In this document: positions 19,460 to 27,707 of the stretch, in pieces | Layout: each line of letters begins with the position of its first letter | Position numbering within the stretch: position 1 is the first letter of the stretch | Assembly: GCF_008923205.2 (NCBI RefSeq) | Contig: NZ_WBMS02000019.1 | Span: 62,001 to 126,000, forward strand | Length of the DNA stretch: 64,000 nt | Source of the DNA: Actinomadura physcomitrii | GTDB taxonomy: Bacteria > Actinomycetota > Actinomycetes > Streptosporangiales > Streptosporangiaceae | Direction of reading: 5' to 3' | Translations under genes and position numbers: made by a program | The notes under the pieces: model-generated | Told to the model about the DNA's origin: nothing | Database searches by the model: none | Seen by the model: only the letters and a program-made list of their open reading frames with translations

Positions 19460-19946
19460 GACCTTGTCCGCGTGCCACCCACGAAAGATCCGGACGATCT
19501 CGGGGAAGTCGCCTTCCGCGGCATCGCCGGCGTCGATGAGGAGAACACCCGGAGTGGGGCGGCGGCGCTTTTCGAGTACCCAGATGGTGACCGGGAGAAA
19601 GGTGGATTCGTGACGATGAGATCATAGAGTTCGCCGGGTTCGGCCGGGTGGCGCAGATCGTCCAGGGCGTCAGATGAGAGTTGCGCAGGGATGCCGTGCA
19701 ACGCGAGGTTGACGCCGGCCCAAAGTGCGGGCCTCGATGACAGCGCTCGTCCTATCACCGGCCCCGCGGCCCTTGGTTCGAGCGATGCGGTCGCCACTAG
19801 CAGATCGCCGGAACCGCAGCAGGGGTCGAGAATCCGGTCGCCCGGAGTCGGGGACGCGATTCCGGCCACGACTTCAGCCACTGACCGGGGCGTGCGGAAC
19901 TCCCCGCCCCGGTGGCCCTCCTGGCGCACGATCTCATCGTTTTTTG
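19460..19946 (-). pseudogene. N-6 adenine DNA methylase remnant, internal deletion and frameshift
   Basis: The methylase reads in one frame from about 19946: GLTKNDEIVRQEGHRGGEFR, TPRSVAEVV, the SAM motif DPCCGSGDLL and the catalytic motif NPPF. Near 19600 it jumps to another frame, where the usual downstream sequence FLPVTIWVLEKRR resumes. Intact relatives have roughly 100 residues between these motifs, so a deletion removed them and shifted the frame. The 5' end is also missing: the reading runs straight into the stop region of the acetyltransferase gene at 19947. Confidence 0.75.
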
Positions 19947-20471
19947 TTAACCCTTGCTGGAGGGCAGCCGCCAGATCGTCTCGCCGTCGGCGGTCTCGGC
20001 GGTGGGGCGCAGCCCGAGCCGGGACGCGACGGCCGCCGACGCCCGGTTGGCCGGGTGGATCGCGGCGGTCAGCGCGGCGATGCCGTGCCCGGTGAGCCAG
20101 CCGGCCAGCGCGCGGGCGGCCTCGGTCGCGAAGCCGAATCCCTGGTAGGGCATGCCGATCACCCAGGCGAGCGCGGCCTGCGGTCCGCCGGGGGCAGGGG
20201 TGACGGTCGCCTGGAGGTAGCCGACGGCCTGCCCGTCGCGGGCGCGGCGGACGATCCAGTTGAGCCAGTACTCCTGATGGAAGGGGGCGGGCCCGGCGAC
20301 GAGGTGTTCGTAGCGGGCGCGGAGCTCGTCGAGGGTGAGGGGCTCGCCGCCGATGTAGGCGTGCAGGCGCGGGTCGTCGAGGACGGGGGCCATCTCGTCG
20401 GCGTGGTGGACGGCCAGCGGCTCCAGGACGAGGCGCTGGGTCCGGATGGTCTCGGCGATCGGCCCGTACAC
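19947..20471 (-). CDS. GNAT-family N-acetyltransferase
   Basis: A 174-residue RimJ/RimL-like GNAT acetyltransferase: TQRLVLEPLAVHHADEMAPV at the N-terminus, a central strand WLNWIVRRARDGQAVGYLQA, the acetyl-CoA-binding region YQGFGFATEAARALAGW and HPANRASAAVASRLGLRPT. The acceptor substrate is unknown. The GTG at 20471 is preferred; TACGAT lies about ten bases upstream, suggesting a leaderless transcript, and further upstream reading is not family-like. Its 3' end abuts the truncated methylase remnant. Confidence 0.8.
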   Translation of the reverse strand: MYGPIAETIRTQRLVLEPLAVHHADEMAPVLDDPRLHAYIGGEPLTLDELRARYEHLVAGPAPFHQEYWLNWIVRRARDGQAVGYLQATVTPAPGGPQAALAWVIGMPYQGFGFATEAARALAGWLTGHGIAALTAAIHPANRASAAVASRLGLRPTAETADGETIWRLPSSKG

Positions 20472-20557
20472 CCGCCGATCGTAAGCCCTGCCCGGCACGC
20501 CGTGCCCGATCTGCTGGGCAAGATCCGCCGCGCCCCGTTCCCGGACGCCGGCCCGGG

Positions 20558-21121
20558 TCAGCCGTGGCCGGCGGCGTGGCGGCGCGTCCAGGCGCCGGGC
20601 GGATGCTGGGTGGGGGCGAGCCACAGCCACGGCTGGGAGTGCCGGAACGGCAGCTCCGTGCCGGGCTGCCAGGGGAACAGGCCCTCGCCGTTCGGCCAGA
20701 CGACCTGCAGGAACGGCAGCGGCGGGCGGCGGTAGAACGCGACGGCGCCGCGGAACAGCCCGTCGTACCAGCGCGGGTCGACGGCGCGGAACGCGGCGGT
20801 CTGGCCGCGGACGGCGCCTTCGCGGCGCTCGCCGTCGGCGGGCGGGCGGCCCTCCGCCGCCTCCCGGCCGAGGGCGTTGAGCACCTCCTCGGTCTCGTAC
20901 ACGTCGCCGCCGAACATCGCCAGCTCGGGCGCGCGGTGGGTGTGCCACAGCCCGATGGTGTACGCCCAGCCGGGGCCGTCGGCGTCGGGCTGGACGAGGA
21001 CGACGCTCCACCCGTACTGGGTGATGTGCACGATGGTGCGGAGCTGGAAGTTGTCGAGCCGGTCGCGGTCGCCGTAGTCGCGGCAGATCACGCAGGTGCA
21101 TGAGGGGCGACCGTCGGACAT
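20558..21121 (-). CDS. DUF4262 domain-containing protein
   Basis: A 187-residue protein with the DUF4262 pattern: an N-terminal CTCVICRDYGDRD cluster, then WSVVLVQPDADGPGWAYTIG, LWHTHRAPELAMFGGD and, towards the end, FLQVVWPNGEGLFPWQPG. Family members are widespread in actinobacteria and have no established function. Three cysteines in the first 15 residues could bind a metal, which is my inference. The ATG at 21121 gives the normal start; no clear ribosome site. The acetyltransferase start lies 86 bases downstream on the same strand. Confidence 0.8.
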   Translation of the reverse strand: MSDGRPSCTCVICRDYGDRDRLDNFQLRTIVHITQYGWSVVLVQPDADGPGWAYTIGLWHTHRAPELAMFGGDVYETEEVLNALGREAAEGRPPADGERREGAVRGQTAAFRAVDPRWYDGLFRGAVAFYRRPPLPFLQVVWPNGEGLFPWQPGTELPFRHSQPWLWLAPTQHPPGAWTRRHAAGHG

Positions 21122-21197
21122 GCAAGCAAGCTTACGATCATTTCGCCCGCCGTTCCGCCCGCGCGGGGGCGAACCGGCGGCGGTCCCCGCTACGCGT

Positions 21198-21411
21198 TCA
21201 GCCGAGGACCGGCAGGGTGAGCCGCCGGGGTCGGCGGGCCCGGTCCGGACGGTGACCGGCAGGACGCTCCGGTTGCCCAGGTAGGACAGGTCGCTGGAGG
21301 CGATGGCGACGCGCAGCCGGTGACCCCCTCCGCCGCGTCCCGCGGGTCACGTCCGCTTGGCGTACCGCTGACCCGGACGACGGATTCGCGGCCCCGGCCA
21401 TGCGCGCGCAT
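21198..21411 (-). pseudogene. C-terminal remnant of an S15/CocE-type hydrolase
   Basis: Read across two frames on the minus strand, the tail of a CocE/NonD-type hydrolase can be recognised: ESVVRVSGTPSGRDPRDAAEG, then in another frame GHRLRVAIASSDLSYLGN and RSVLPVTVRTGPADP, then in a third the usual ending RRLTLPVLG and a stop. At least two frameshifts separate them and no catalytic part is present, so this is a degraded fragment. Confidence 0.5.
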
Positions 21412-21523
21412 GACGAAATCCTCACCCGTTGGGGAAATACATTAATCGGGGTTCCGCCAATACCGCGGCCGCCGAGCATCTACTATTCTTCGAACTGACC
21501 AATAAACGGAACGGAGACGGCTC

Positions 21524-21847
21524 ATGGCGCAGAAGGTCCAGGTCTCACTGGTGGATGACCTCGATGGCGGAGCGGCGGTGGAAACGGTCTCCTTCGCCCT
21601 TGACGGCAGGGCGTACGAGATCGACCTGAACAAGAAGAACGCGGCGAAGTTGCGCAAGGTCATCGCGCCCTACCGGGACAGCGCCCGCAAGGTCCGCCCG
21701 GCCGGCCGCAAGACCGCGACGCGCACCGCGAGCAACCGCGAGCGCAGCGCGGAGATCCGCGACTGGGCCAGGTCGGCGGGCATCCCGGTCAACGACCGCG
21801 GCCGCATCCCGGCGAACGTCGTCCAGCAGTACGAGGCCGCGCACTGA
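21524..21847 (+). CDS. lsr2: Lsr2-type nucleoid-associated protein
   Basis: Lsr2 is the actinobacterial counterpart of H-NS: it bridges AT-rich DNA and silences foreign genes. The 107-residue protein has the N-terminal oligomerisation domain (QKVQVSLVDDLDGGAAVETV, YEIDLNKKNAAKLRKVIAPY), a basic linker and the C-terminal DNA-binding domain (REWARSAGIPVNDRGRIP-like, here DWARSAGIPVNDRGRIPA) with the AT-hook-like RGR. GGAG lies about nine bases before the ATG. The 100 bases upstream are clearly AT-richer than the surroundings and may be autoregulated by Lsr2 binding. Confidence 0.95.
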   Translation: MAQKVQVSLVDDLDGGAAVETVSFALDGRAYEIDLNKKNAAKLRKVIAPYRDSARKVRPAGRKTATRTASNRERSAEIRDWARSAGIPVNDRGRIPANVVQQYEAAH

Positions 21848-22212
21848 ACACCGTTCCCGGCCACCGCGGATCCGTCCGAAGGCGCTGCGCGCGCCCTTTC
21901 CGGCGACCGCGTCCGGAACGGTTTCCGCCGCCGGACGCCCGCCAAAGGAACTGCGGCCGGGCGCTCCTTCGGCACGGGAAGTGACGGCCGCCGCATTGCC
22001 CGCCGAAGAGCCGGGACCGCGGCGCCGAGAGCAATCAATCGCCGAGCGGGCGATCCGCCGCCGCGCACGTCGCCCGCCGCGCGCGGGCGGGCATGCCCGC
22101 GCCTGAGTGCGGCCGTTTCGCCATCGGTCGCGCGGTCGCGCGAATGGGCCGCTGCCCGGCCCGCGGAGGGGCCGGGAACGCCTGACCGCCGGAGGAGCGC
22201 CGCGGGTGCCGC
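21848..22212. other. Intergenic region without a recognised gene
   Basis: About 365 bases between the ends of lsr2 and the convergent CBS-domain gene. Both strands were read: no family-like translation, no strong terminator with a U-run and no tandem repeat were found. Several short GC-rich inverted repeats could end either transcript. Confidence 0.6.
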
Positions 22213-22674
22213 TCAGGCGGGCGGGAGGACCCGGGTGAGCAGGTCGGCGACCGTGATCGCGCCGATCATCGGGGCGTCGGTGCTGCGCGGGTCGCCGGAG
22301 ACCGCGACGACCGGGCTGCGCGCGGCGGCCATCACGCTGGCGATCTCCATGACGGTGGCGTCGGCGTCCACCACGGGCGGCGGCGTCCGGTTCGCGGGCA
22401 GCAGGTCGGCGACGCGCTTGCCGGCGAGCCGCTCGCACAGCCGGTCGGCGTGCCCCTCGTCGTAGGCGCGGGCGAGCGCCGGGTCGTCCCGCACGTACTG
22501 CGGGATGAGCGCGCCGAGCAGCTGCGAGCCGGGCAGCACGGCCTTCGGGCGGCGCCGGTCGTCCACCACGATCAGCCCCAGCAGCCGGTGCTCGGCCAGC
22601 AGGCGGGCGGCGTCCAGCGCGCTGGTGTCCGCGGTGACGGTGGGGTGGTCCACGGCGAGTTCTCCGGCGCGCAC
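22213..22674 (-). CDS. CBS-domain protein
   Basis: A 153-residue protein made of two CBS modules: DHPTVTADTSALDAARLLAE with LLGLIVVDDRRRPKAVL, and PPPVVDADATVMEIASVMA with VVAVSGDPRSTDAPMIGAI. CBS pairs bind adenosyl nucleotides and regulate partners. The GTG at 22674 is preceded by TACGGT at about nine bases, so translation is probably leaderless. It is divergent from an ArsB/NhaD-type transporter 190 bases away, and soluble CBS proteins sometimes regulate such transporters; that link is inferred from position only. Confidence 0.8.
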   Translation of the reverse strand: MRAGELAVDHPTVTADTSALDAARLLAEHRLLGLIVVDDRRRPKAVLPGSQLLGALIPQYVRDDPALARAYDEGHADRLCERLAGKRVADLLPANRTPPPVVDADATVMEIASVMAAARSPVVAVSGDPRSTDAPMIGAITVADLLTRVLPPA

Positions 22675-22767
22675 ACCCCGACCGTAGCAGGGGCGCGTTC
22701 CGCCGCCGCCGGTGCCGTCACCGCCGGTCGGACGGGCGGCCGGACGGGTGGTCGCGGCGCTCCTGCG

Positions 22768-22796
22768 TGGAAAACGCACCGGAATCCCGTTAGGGT
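22768..22796 (+). promoter_or_regulatory. Candidate promoter for the ArsB/NhaD transporter leader
   Basis: TGGAAA at 22768-22773 and TAGGGT at 22791-22796 are separated by 17 bases. Transcription would start near 22803, immediately before a strongly structured leader segment, giving a leader of about 65 bases. Confidence 0.45.
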
Positions 22797-22813
22797 CGGT
22801 GAACGGTGAGCCG

Positions 22814-22857
22814 GGAAGTCTGGTCGGCATCGTGCCGCCGACCCGGAAAAGACTTCC
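22814..22857 (+). promoter_or_regulatory. Structured 5' leader of the ArsB/NhaD transporter gene (candidate cis-regulatory RNA)
   Basis: Two stacked perfect helices: an outer stem GGAAGTCT (22814-22821) with AGACTTCC (22850-22857), and an inner stem GGTCGGC (22822-22828) with GCCGACC (22837-22843), closing an 8-base loop; a 6-base bulge CGGAAA lies only on the 3' side. The ribosome site AGGAG begins at the very next base, so folding could control translation of the TTG start at 22868. It precedes a cation/anion transporter gene, but I cannot match it to a riboswitch class by eye. Confidence 0.55.
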
Positions 22858-22867
22858 AGGAGCCGCC

Positions 22868-24148
22868 TTGGCCGCTGCAGCCGCCGTCACCATCTTCGTC
22901 GTCGCGTACGTGCTGATCGCGTGGGAGCGGATCCCCCGGACGGCGGTGGCGCTCGGCGGCGCGGCCCTCATGCTGCTGCTGCACGTCACCGACGACCGCG
23001 CGGCGTTCTTCTCCGAGCGCACCGGGATCGACTGGAACGTCGTCTTCCTGCTGCTCGGCATGATGGTGATCGTCTCGGTGCTGCGGCAGACCGGGGTGTT
23101 CGAGTACGTCGCGATCTGGGCGGCCAAACGCGCGCGCGGGAGGCCGTACCGGCTGATGGTGATGCTGGTGGTGATCACCGCGAGCGCGTCGGCGCTGCTG
23201 GACAACGTCACCACCGTGCTGCTGGTGGCGCCGGTCACCTTCCTGGTGTGCGAGCGGCTCGGCCTGGACGTCGTCCCGTACCTGATCGCCGAGGTGATGG
23301 CGTCCAACATCGGCGGCACCGCGACCCTCGTCGGCGACCCGCCCAACATCATCATCGCCAGCCGCGGCGGCCTGACGTTCAACGAGTTCCTGGTGAACCT
23401 CGCGCCGCTGGTGGTCGGGCTGGTCGCGGTGTTCTGCCTGCTGTGCCGGTGGCTGTTCCGGTCGGCGTTCGTCTACGACGCCGGCCGCGCGGCGGAGGTG
23501 ATGGCGCTGCGCGAGCGGGAGGCCATCACCGACCGGCGGCTGCTGTGGCAGGGCCTCGCGGTGCTCGCCGCGGTGATCGCGGCGTTCGTGCTGCACCCCG
23601 TCCTGGACTACCAGCCGTCGGTGGTCGCGCTGCTCGGCGCGGGACTGCTGGTCGCCGCGACGAAGGTCACCACCGAGCAGGCGCTGGCGGAGGTGGAGTG
23701 GCCGACGCTGGTGTTCTTCGCCGGGCTGTTCGTGATGGTCGGGGGGCTGGTGGAGACGGGCGTCATCGCGGACGTGTCGCGGGCCGCGGCCGACGTGACC
23801 GGCGGGGACCTCGGCGCCGCGTCGATGCTGCTGCTGGGCGCGTCCGGCGTGCTGTCGGCGATCGTGGACAACATCCCCTACGTCGCGACGATGAGCCCGA
23901 TCGTCTCCGACCTCGTCCAGGCGCATCCGGGCACCGGGGGGCACGTGCTGTGGTGGGCGCTGGCGCTGGGTTCCGACCTCGGCGGCAACGCGACCGCGAT
24001 CGGCGCGAGCGCGAACGTCGTCGTGCTGGGCATCGCGGCCCGCAACGGCACCCCGATCAGCTTCTGGAAGTTCACCCGGTACGGCCTGATCGTCACGGCC
24101 GTCACCGTGGCCCTGTGCGTCCCCTACCTGTGGCTGCGCTACCTCTGA
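22868..24148 (+). CDS. ArsB/NhaD superfamily (SLC13-like) membrane transporter
   Basis: A 426-residue membrane protein of the ion-transporter superfamily (ArsB, NhaD, CitM). About eleven helices are visible, with the two family hairpins SALLDNVTTVLLVAPVTF and SAIVDNIPYVATMSPIVSD, and GGTATLVGDPPNIIIAS in the first repeat; the second repeat has SDLGGNATAIGASANVVVLG. The substrate could be Na+/H+, arsenite or a di/tricarboxylate; the short loops do not decide. The TTG at 22868 is chosen because AGGAG ends five bases before it. A structured leader precedes it and a CBS-domain gene is divergent. Confidence 0.85.
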   Translation: MAAAAAVTIFVVAYVLIAWERIPRTAVALGGAALMLLLHVTDDRAAFFSERTGIDWNVVFLLLGMMVIVSVLRQTGVFEYVAIWAAKRARGRPYRLMVMLVVITASASALLDNVTTVLLVAPVTFLVCERLGLDVVPYLIAEVMASNIGGTATLVGDPPNIIIASRGGLTFNEFLVNLAPLVVGLVAVFCLLCRWLFRSAFVYDAGRAAEVMALREREAITDRRLLWQGLAVLAAVIAAFVLHPVLDYQPSVVALLGAGLLVAATKVTTEQALAEVEWPTLVFFAGLFVMVGGLVETGVIADVSRAAADVTGGDLGAASMLLLGASGVLSAIVDNIPYVATMSPIVSDLVQAHPGTGGHVLWWALALGSDLGGNATAIGASANVVVLGIAARNGTPISFWKFTRYGLIVTAVTVALCVPYLWLRYL

Positions 24149-24255
24149 CCGGCCTATGACCGGCGGAGCTGCGGACACGCGCCCCGGACCGGGGACCCGC
24201 GGGCGCCCGGCCGGGCAACAACGGGTGATCACACGTCGACCCGAGAGGCCCGCCC

Positions 24256-24642
24256 ATGCCCCCCACGAGCCGGTCGTCACCGGTCCGTCCCGCCCCGGCG
24301 CCGGCCGGAGAGCCCACCCGGGCCCCGGACGCGGAGCCGGCCGGCGAGGCGTTCCGGGAGCCGACCGACGCGGCGCCGATCGCCGCGTCCCGCACCGATC
24401 CCGAACGGTTCGCCGCGCTGTTCCGCCGGCACACCCCGGCGATCATGCGGTACACGGTGCGGGAGGAGCTCATCTTCGACTCCGCGACGCACCGGTTCCT
24501 GGGGATGCGGGACGTCGTCACCCGCTCCAGCGACCAGCTCGGAAGGCGCGGGTCGACCCTGTTCTCCAGCGCCCTGGTGCGGACCGCGATCGTGGACGAT
24601 GTTCCGAAGCCCGCCCCGGGCGCGGAGGTCTCCGACTGCTGA
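24256..24642 (+). pseudogene. Relic fusing an ECF sigma-factor start to a CU044_5270-family tail
   Basis: Still open (128 codons) but chimeric. After a Pro/Ala-rich start, PIAASRTDPERFAALFRRHT is the opening of ECF sigma region 2. From about residue 63 the text becomes YTVREELIFDSATHRFLGMR and SSALVRTAIVDDVPK, the C-terminus of CU044_5270-family membrane-anchored proteins. In actinobacteria these two genes normally sit in tandem, sigma first, so a deletion of most of both would produce exactly this fusion, junction near 24445. No sigma region 4 or membrane anchor remains; function unlikely. Confidence 0.65.
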
Positions 24643-24787
24643 CCGGATCCGGGTCCGTGCCCGCCGTCGCGCCCGGTGCGGGCGGCGGGCATGGGGCGGT
24701 TCGTCCGGAAAGGCGCCGAACAGGGGAGATGGCGGCGCTATCGTGTCGCCTGACCATCGCGCTGACACGCCTCGTACAGGAGCCTCC

Positions 24788-25660
24788 ATGGGCTACCCCC
24801 CGCCTCCCTCCCAGCCCGGCCCAGGCGGCCCGTACCAGCCCGGTTACGGGCCGGGGGGCTACGGCGCCCCGGCGCCCGCCGGTCCGCCCGCTCCGCCGTA
24901 CGCGCCGCAGCAGCCCGGCTACCCGACCAACGGGTACGCGCCCGCCGGATACCCGCCCCGGCAGCCTGGATACCCGGCGCCGCAGCAGGGCGGATACCCC
25001 GTGCCGCAGCAGGGCGGCTATCCGCGGCAGCAGCCTCCCGCGCAGTACGCCACGGCCCCGGCCGACCTGTACGGCTCGCCGATCCTGGTCTACGACCAGC
25101 CGGCGCAGTTCTTCTCGACGGAGGCGAACTACACGATCTGGAGCCCGCAGGGGCAGCCCGCCGCGCACGTCCGCGAGCAGGGCGTCAGCGGCGCGAAGAA
25201 GGCGCTGCGGGTCGTCAGCCAGGGGAGTCAGACGAAGGCGGAGCGGAAGCTGACGATCTTCCGTCCGGACGGCATGCCGTACTTCCACTTCTACAAGCCG
25301 TACGGGTTCATGGGGACGCCGAAGATGCAGGTGCTCACCGCGCAGGGCGGCCTCATCGGGCACCTGCGCAAGCGCGCGATGCGGGGCTGGGAGATCCTCA
25401 ACGCGCAGGAGCAGCAGCTCGGCTACTACGAGCTGCTCAGCGGCCGGGTCACCGACTGGCAGCAGCAGGAGATCGCCCGCATCCAGCGCGGCTTCGAGGG
25501 CATGGGCGAGCTGCTGTCGCAGATGTTCACCGGCGCGGACCGCTACGTGCTCCGGATGCACGCGCCCCTGCAGGAGCCGCTGCGGACGCTCGTCCTCGCC
25601 TGCCCGCTCGCCTTCGACACCGCGGTCTCCCAGAACCGCAGCATCGGCGGCTGGCTCTAG
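24788..25660 (+). CDS. Phospholipid scramblase-related protein with a proline-rich N-terminus
   Basis: A 290-residue protein. Residues 1-95 are a low-complexity Gly/Pro/Tyr/Gln region with repeated QQGGYP and PGYP units. Residues 100-290 match the scramblase/LURP-one-related domain: ADLYGSPILVYDQPAQFFST, YTIWSPQGQPAAHV, LTIFRPDGMPYFHFYKP, GHLRKRAMRGWEILNAQEQQ. In bacteria its function is not established. ATG at 24788 has AGGAG six bases upstream. Its last four bases overlap the 3' end of the convergent MFS gene. Confidence 0.8.
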   Translation: MGYPPPPSQPGPGGPYQPGYGPGGYGAPAPAGPPAPPYAPQQPGYPTNGYAPAGYPPRQPGYPAPQQGGYPVPQQGGYPRQQPPAQYATAPADLYGSPILVYDQPAQFFSTEANYTIWSPQGQPAAHVREQGVSGAKKALRVVSQGSQTKAERKLTIFRPDGMPYFHFYKPYGFMGTPKMQVLTAQGGLIGHLRKRAMRGWEILNAQEQQLGYYELLSGRVTDWQQQEIARIQRGFEGMGELLSQMFTGADRYVLRMHAPLQEPLRTLVLACPLAFDTAVSQNRSIGGWL

Positions 25661-26850
25661 CCGCACCGCTTCCCGGCGGCGTCCGCGGACGGTTCCGCTA
25701 CGGTGCCGGGGCGCGGGCGCAGGATCCCCGCCGCCGCTGCGGCGGCCGCGCAGCAGGCCACCGGCAGGAAGAACGCGGCGTTGAGCGGCACGACACCGGT
25801 CAGCGCCCCGATGGCGGCGGGCCCGGCGAGCATACCGAGGTAGCCGATGCCCGCGACGCGGGAGACGTTGACGCCGGCGGCGTCGCGGTCGGCGTGCCCG
25901 GCCGCGCTGAACAGCTGCGGGATGCACCCCGACAGCCCCGCTCCGAACACCGCCCAGCCGGCCAGCGCGAGCGGGATCCACGGGGACAGCGCGGCGCCGG
26001 CCATCCCGAGCGCGGCGGCCGAGGCGCCGTAGCGCAGGACGGCGACCGCGCCCAGCCGCGCCGCGACCCGGTCGGCGAGCAGCCGGCCGACGGTCATGGC
26101 GGTGGCGAACGCGCCGTAGGCGAGGGCGGCGGTGGACGCGGGCGCGTCCAGGACGCGGCGCAGGTGCAGCGCGCTCCAGTCGTTGGCCACCCCCTCGCAC
26201 AGCATGATCATCAGGGCGAGCGCCGCCAGCGCCCAGATCCGCAGGGGCATCCGCCGCCCCGCCCTCGCGGTGCCGATCTCGCGGGGGTGCTCCGGCCGCA
26301 GCAGCGCGGGCGCCGCCGCCGCGGCGACGGCGGCGCCGAGGACCGCGACGGCGGTGAGCGTGCCGGCGGGACGCACGCCCGCGCCGAGCGTTGCGGCCCC
26401 CACCAGCGACGCGAGGACGCCGCCGATGGAGTACGTCGCGTGGAACGCCGACATGACGGGCCGCCCGTACCCGCGTTCCACCTGGACGGCGTGGGCGTTC
26501 ATGCCGACGTTCAGGCCGCCGCCGTTGCAGGCGCCGAGGACGGCCAGCGCGGCGCCGAGCGTCCAGGCGTTCGTGGCCAGGCCGGGCCCGACGACCGCGA
26601 CGCTGCTCAGCGCGGCGCCGGCCGGGACGACCCGGCGGGCGCCGAACCGGTCGGTGAGCGGCCCGATGACCTGCATGCCCGCGAAGGAGCCCGCGCCGAG
26701 CAGCAGCAGGAGCCGGCCCAGTTCGGCGTGGCCGATCCCGGTCCGGTGCTCGATGCTGGGGATGTGCACGACCCACATCCCCAGCAGGAAGCCGGACAGG
26801 CCGAAGTAGACGAAGGTGGCCATCCGGCCCGTCCGTAGCGTTCGCTCCAT
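25657..26850 (-). CDS. Major facilitator superfamily transporter
   Basis: A 397-residue, 12-helix MFS protein of the sugar-MFS/YbjJ-like type. The first helices read FVYFGLSGFLLGMWVVHIPS, the helix 2-3 loop GPLTDRFGARRVV is the MFS signature, and the second half repeats the layout (GRLLADRVAARLG). It starts at the ATG ending at 26850, directly inside a cluster of CGAACA repeats shared with the divergent DeoR-type regulator gene, so it is probably controlled by that regulator. Truncated sugar-oxidoreductase genes lie just beyond the regulator, suggesting the locus once handled a sugar or polyol. Confidence 0.85.
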   Translation of the reverse strand: MERTLRTGRMATFVYFGLSGFLLGMWVVHIPSIEHRTGIGHAELGRLLLLLGAGSFAGMQVIGPLTDRFGARRVVPAGAALSSVAVVGPGLATNAWTLGAALAVLGACNGGGLNVGMNAHAVQVERGYGRPVMSAFHATYSIGGVLASLVGAATLGAGVRPAGTLTAVAVLGAAVAAAAAPALLRPEHPREIGTARAGRRMPLRIWALAALALMIMLCEGVANDWSALHLRRVLDAPASTAALAYGAFATAMTVGRLLADRVAARLGAVAVLRYGASAAALGMAGAALSPWIPLALAGWAVFGAGLSGCIPQLFSAAGHADRDAAGVNVSRVAGIGYLGMLAGPAAIGALTGVVPLNAAFFLPVACCAAAAAAAGILRPRPGTVAEPSADAAGKRCG

Positions 26851-26854
26851 AACG

Positions 26855-26914
26855 CGAACATAACGAACAAGTTGATGCCTCGAAACCTTGTTTTCCGAAC
26901 ATCGATGGTGTTCG
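26855..26914. promoter_or_regulatory. Candidate DeoR operator: repeated CGAACA half-sites
   Basis: CGAACA occurs at 26855-26860, 26864-26869 and 26896-26901, and its complement TGTTCG at 26909-26914. The last two form an inverted repeat with a seven-base spacer. The sites lie between the divergent MFS and DeoR-family genes, overlapping both start regions, which is typical for an autoregulated DeoR operator. Confidence 0.6.
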
Positions 26915-26922
26915 ATCGCGGT

Positions 26923-27681
26923 ATGGCAGACACGGAGCGGCTGCGGCGGATCACCGAGGCGGTGCGCGACGCCGGCAGCATCGGCGTCGCGGAGCTCGCC
27001 GGCCTCACCGGCGCGTCCGAGATGACCATCCGGCGCGACCTGGATCACCTCGCCGCCCAGGGCGTCCTCGAACGCTACCGGGGCGGGGCGAGGACGCTGC
27101 TGCTGCGCGGCGAGGAGCCGCCGTTCGCGGTGCGCGTCCACGAGGAGGCCGAGGCCAAGCGCCGCATCGCCGCCGAGGCCGCCGCGCTCATCGCCGACGG
27201 CGAGTCCGTCGTGCTCGACAGCGGCACCACCTGCCTGGAGGTGGCCCGCGCGCTGGAGACCCGGCGGCTGACCGTCATGCCGCTGTCCCTGCACGCGATC
27301 AACGCGCTCGCGGGCGCGCCCCGGCTGACGCTTCTGGTGCCCGGCGGCCGGCCGCGCCCCGGCGAGCTGGCGCTCACCGGCCCGCTCGCCGAGGCGTCGC
27401 TGGCCGCGCTGCGCTTCGACACCGCGATCATCGGCTGCTGCGGGCTGACCGCGGCGGACGGCCTGACCGCCCACGACCTGGAGGACGCCGCCGTCAAGCG
27501 CGCCGCGATCGCCTCCGCCCGGCGCGTCATCGCCGTCACCGAGGCCGCCAAGCTGTCCCGCACCGCGCTCGCCTTCGTCGGCCCCGCGTCCGACCTCGAC
27601 GCCGTCGTCACCGACGACTCCGCCCCCGGCGACCGGATCGCGGAGCTGGCCGCCGCGGGCGTGACCGTGCGCACCGTCTGA
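26923..27681 (+). CDS. DeoR/GlpR-family transcriptional regulator
   Basis: A 252-residue repressor. The N-terminal winged helix has the DeoR signature (RRITEAVRDAGSIGVAELAG, SEMTIRRDLDHLAAQGVLER, YRGGA). The C-terminal sugar-phosphate-sensing domain resembles the ribose-5-phosphate isomerase fold: SVVLDSGTTCLEVARAL, DTAIIGCCGLTAADGLT and ITVTEAAKL-like IAVTEAAKLSRTALAFV. It likely represses the divergent MFS gene and itself until a phosphorylated sugar binds. The ATG at 26923 gives the normal start; a longer in-frame reading from 26872 would run through the operator. Confidence 0.88.
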   Translation: MADTERLRRITEAVRDAGSIGVAELAGLTGASEMTIRRDLDHLAAQGVLERYRGGARTLLLRGEEPPFAVRVHEEAEAKRRIAAEAAALIADGESVVLDSGTTCLEVARALETRRLTVMPLSLHAINALAGAPRLTLLVPGGRPRPGELALTGPLAEASLAALRFDTAIIGCCGLTAADGLTAHDLEDAAVKRAAIASARRVIAVTEAAKLSRTALAFVGPASDLDAVVTDDSAPGDRIAELAAAGVTVRTV

Positions 27682-27707
27682 CCCCGTGCGCACCGTCCGC
27701 CCCCGTG

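Noticed and set aside
22744..22868. Cobalamin riboswitch upstream of the ArsB/NhaD gene
   Set aside because: Some words such as GAGCCGGGAA are reminiscent, but the conserved B12-box and core order are not present.
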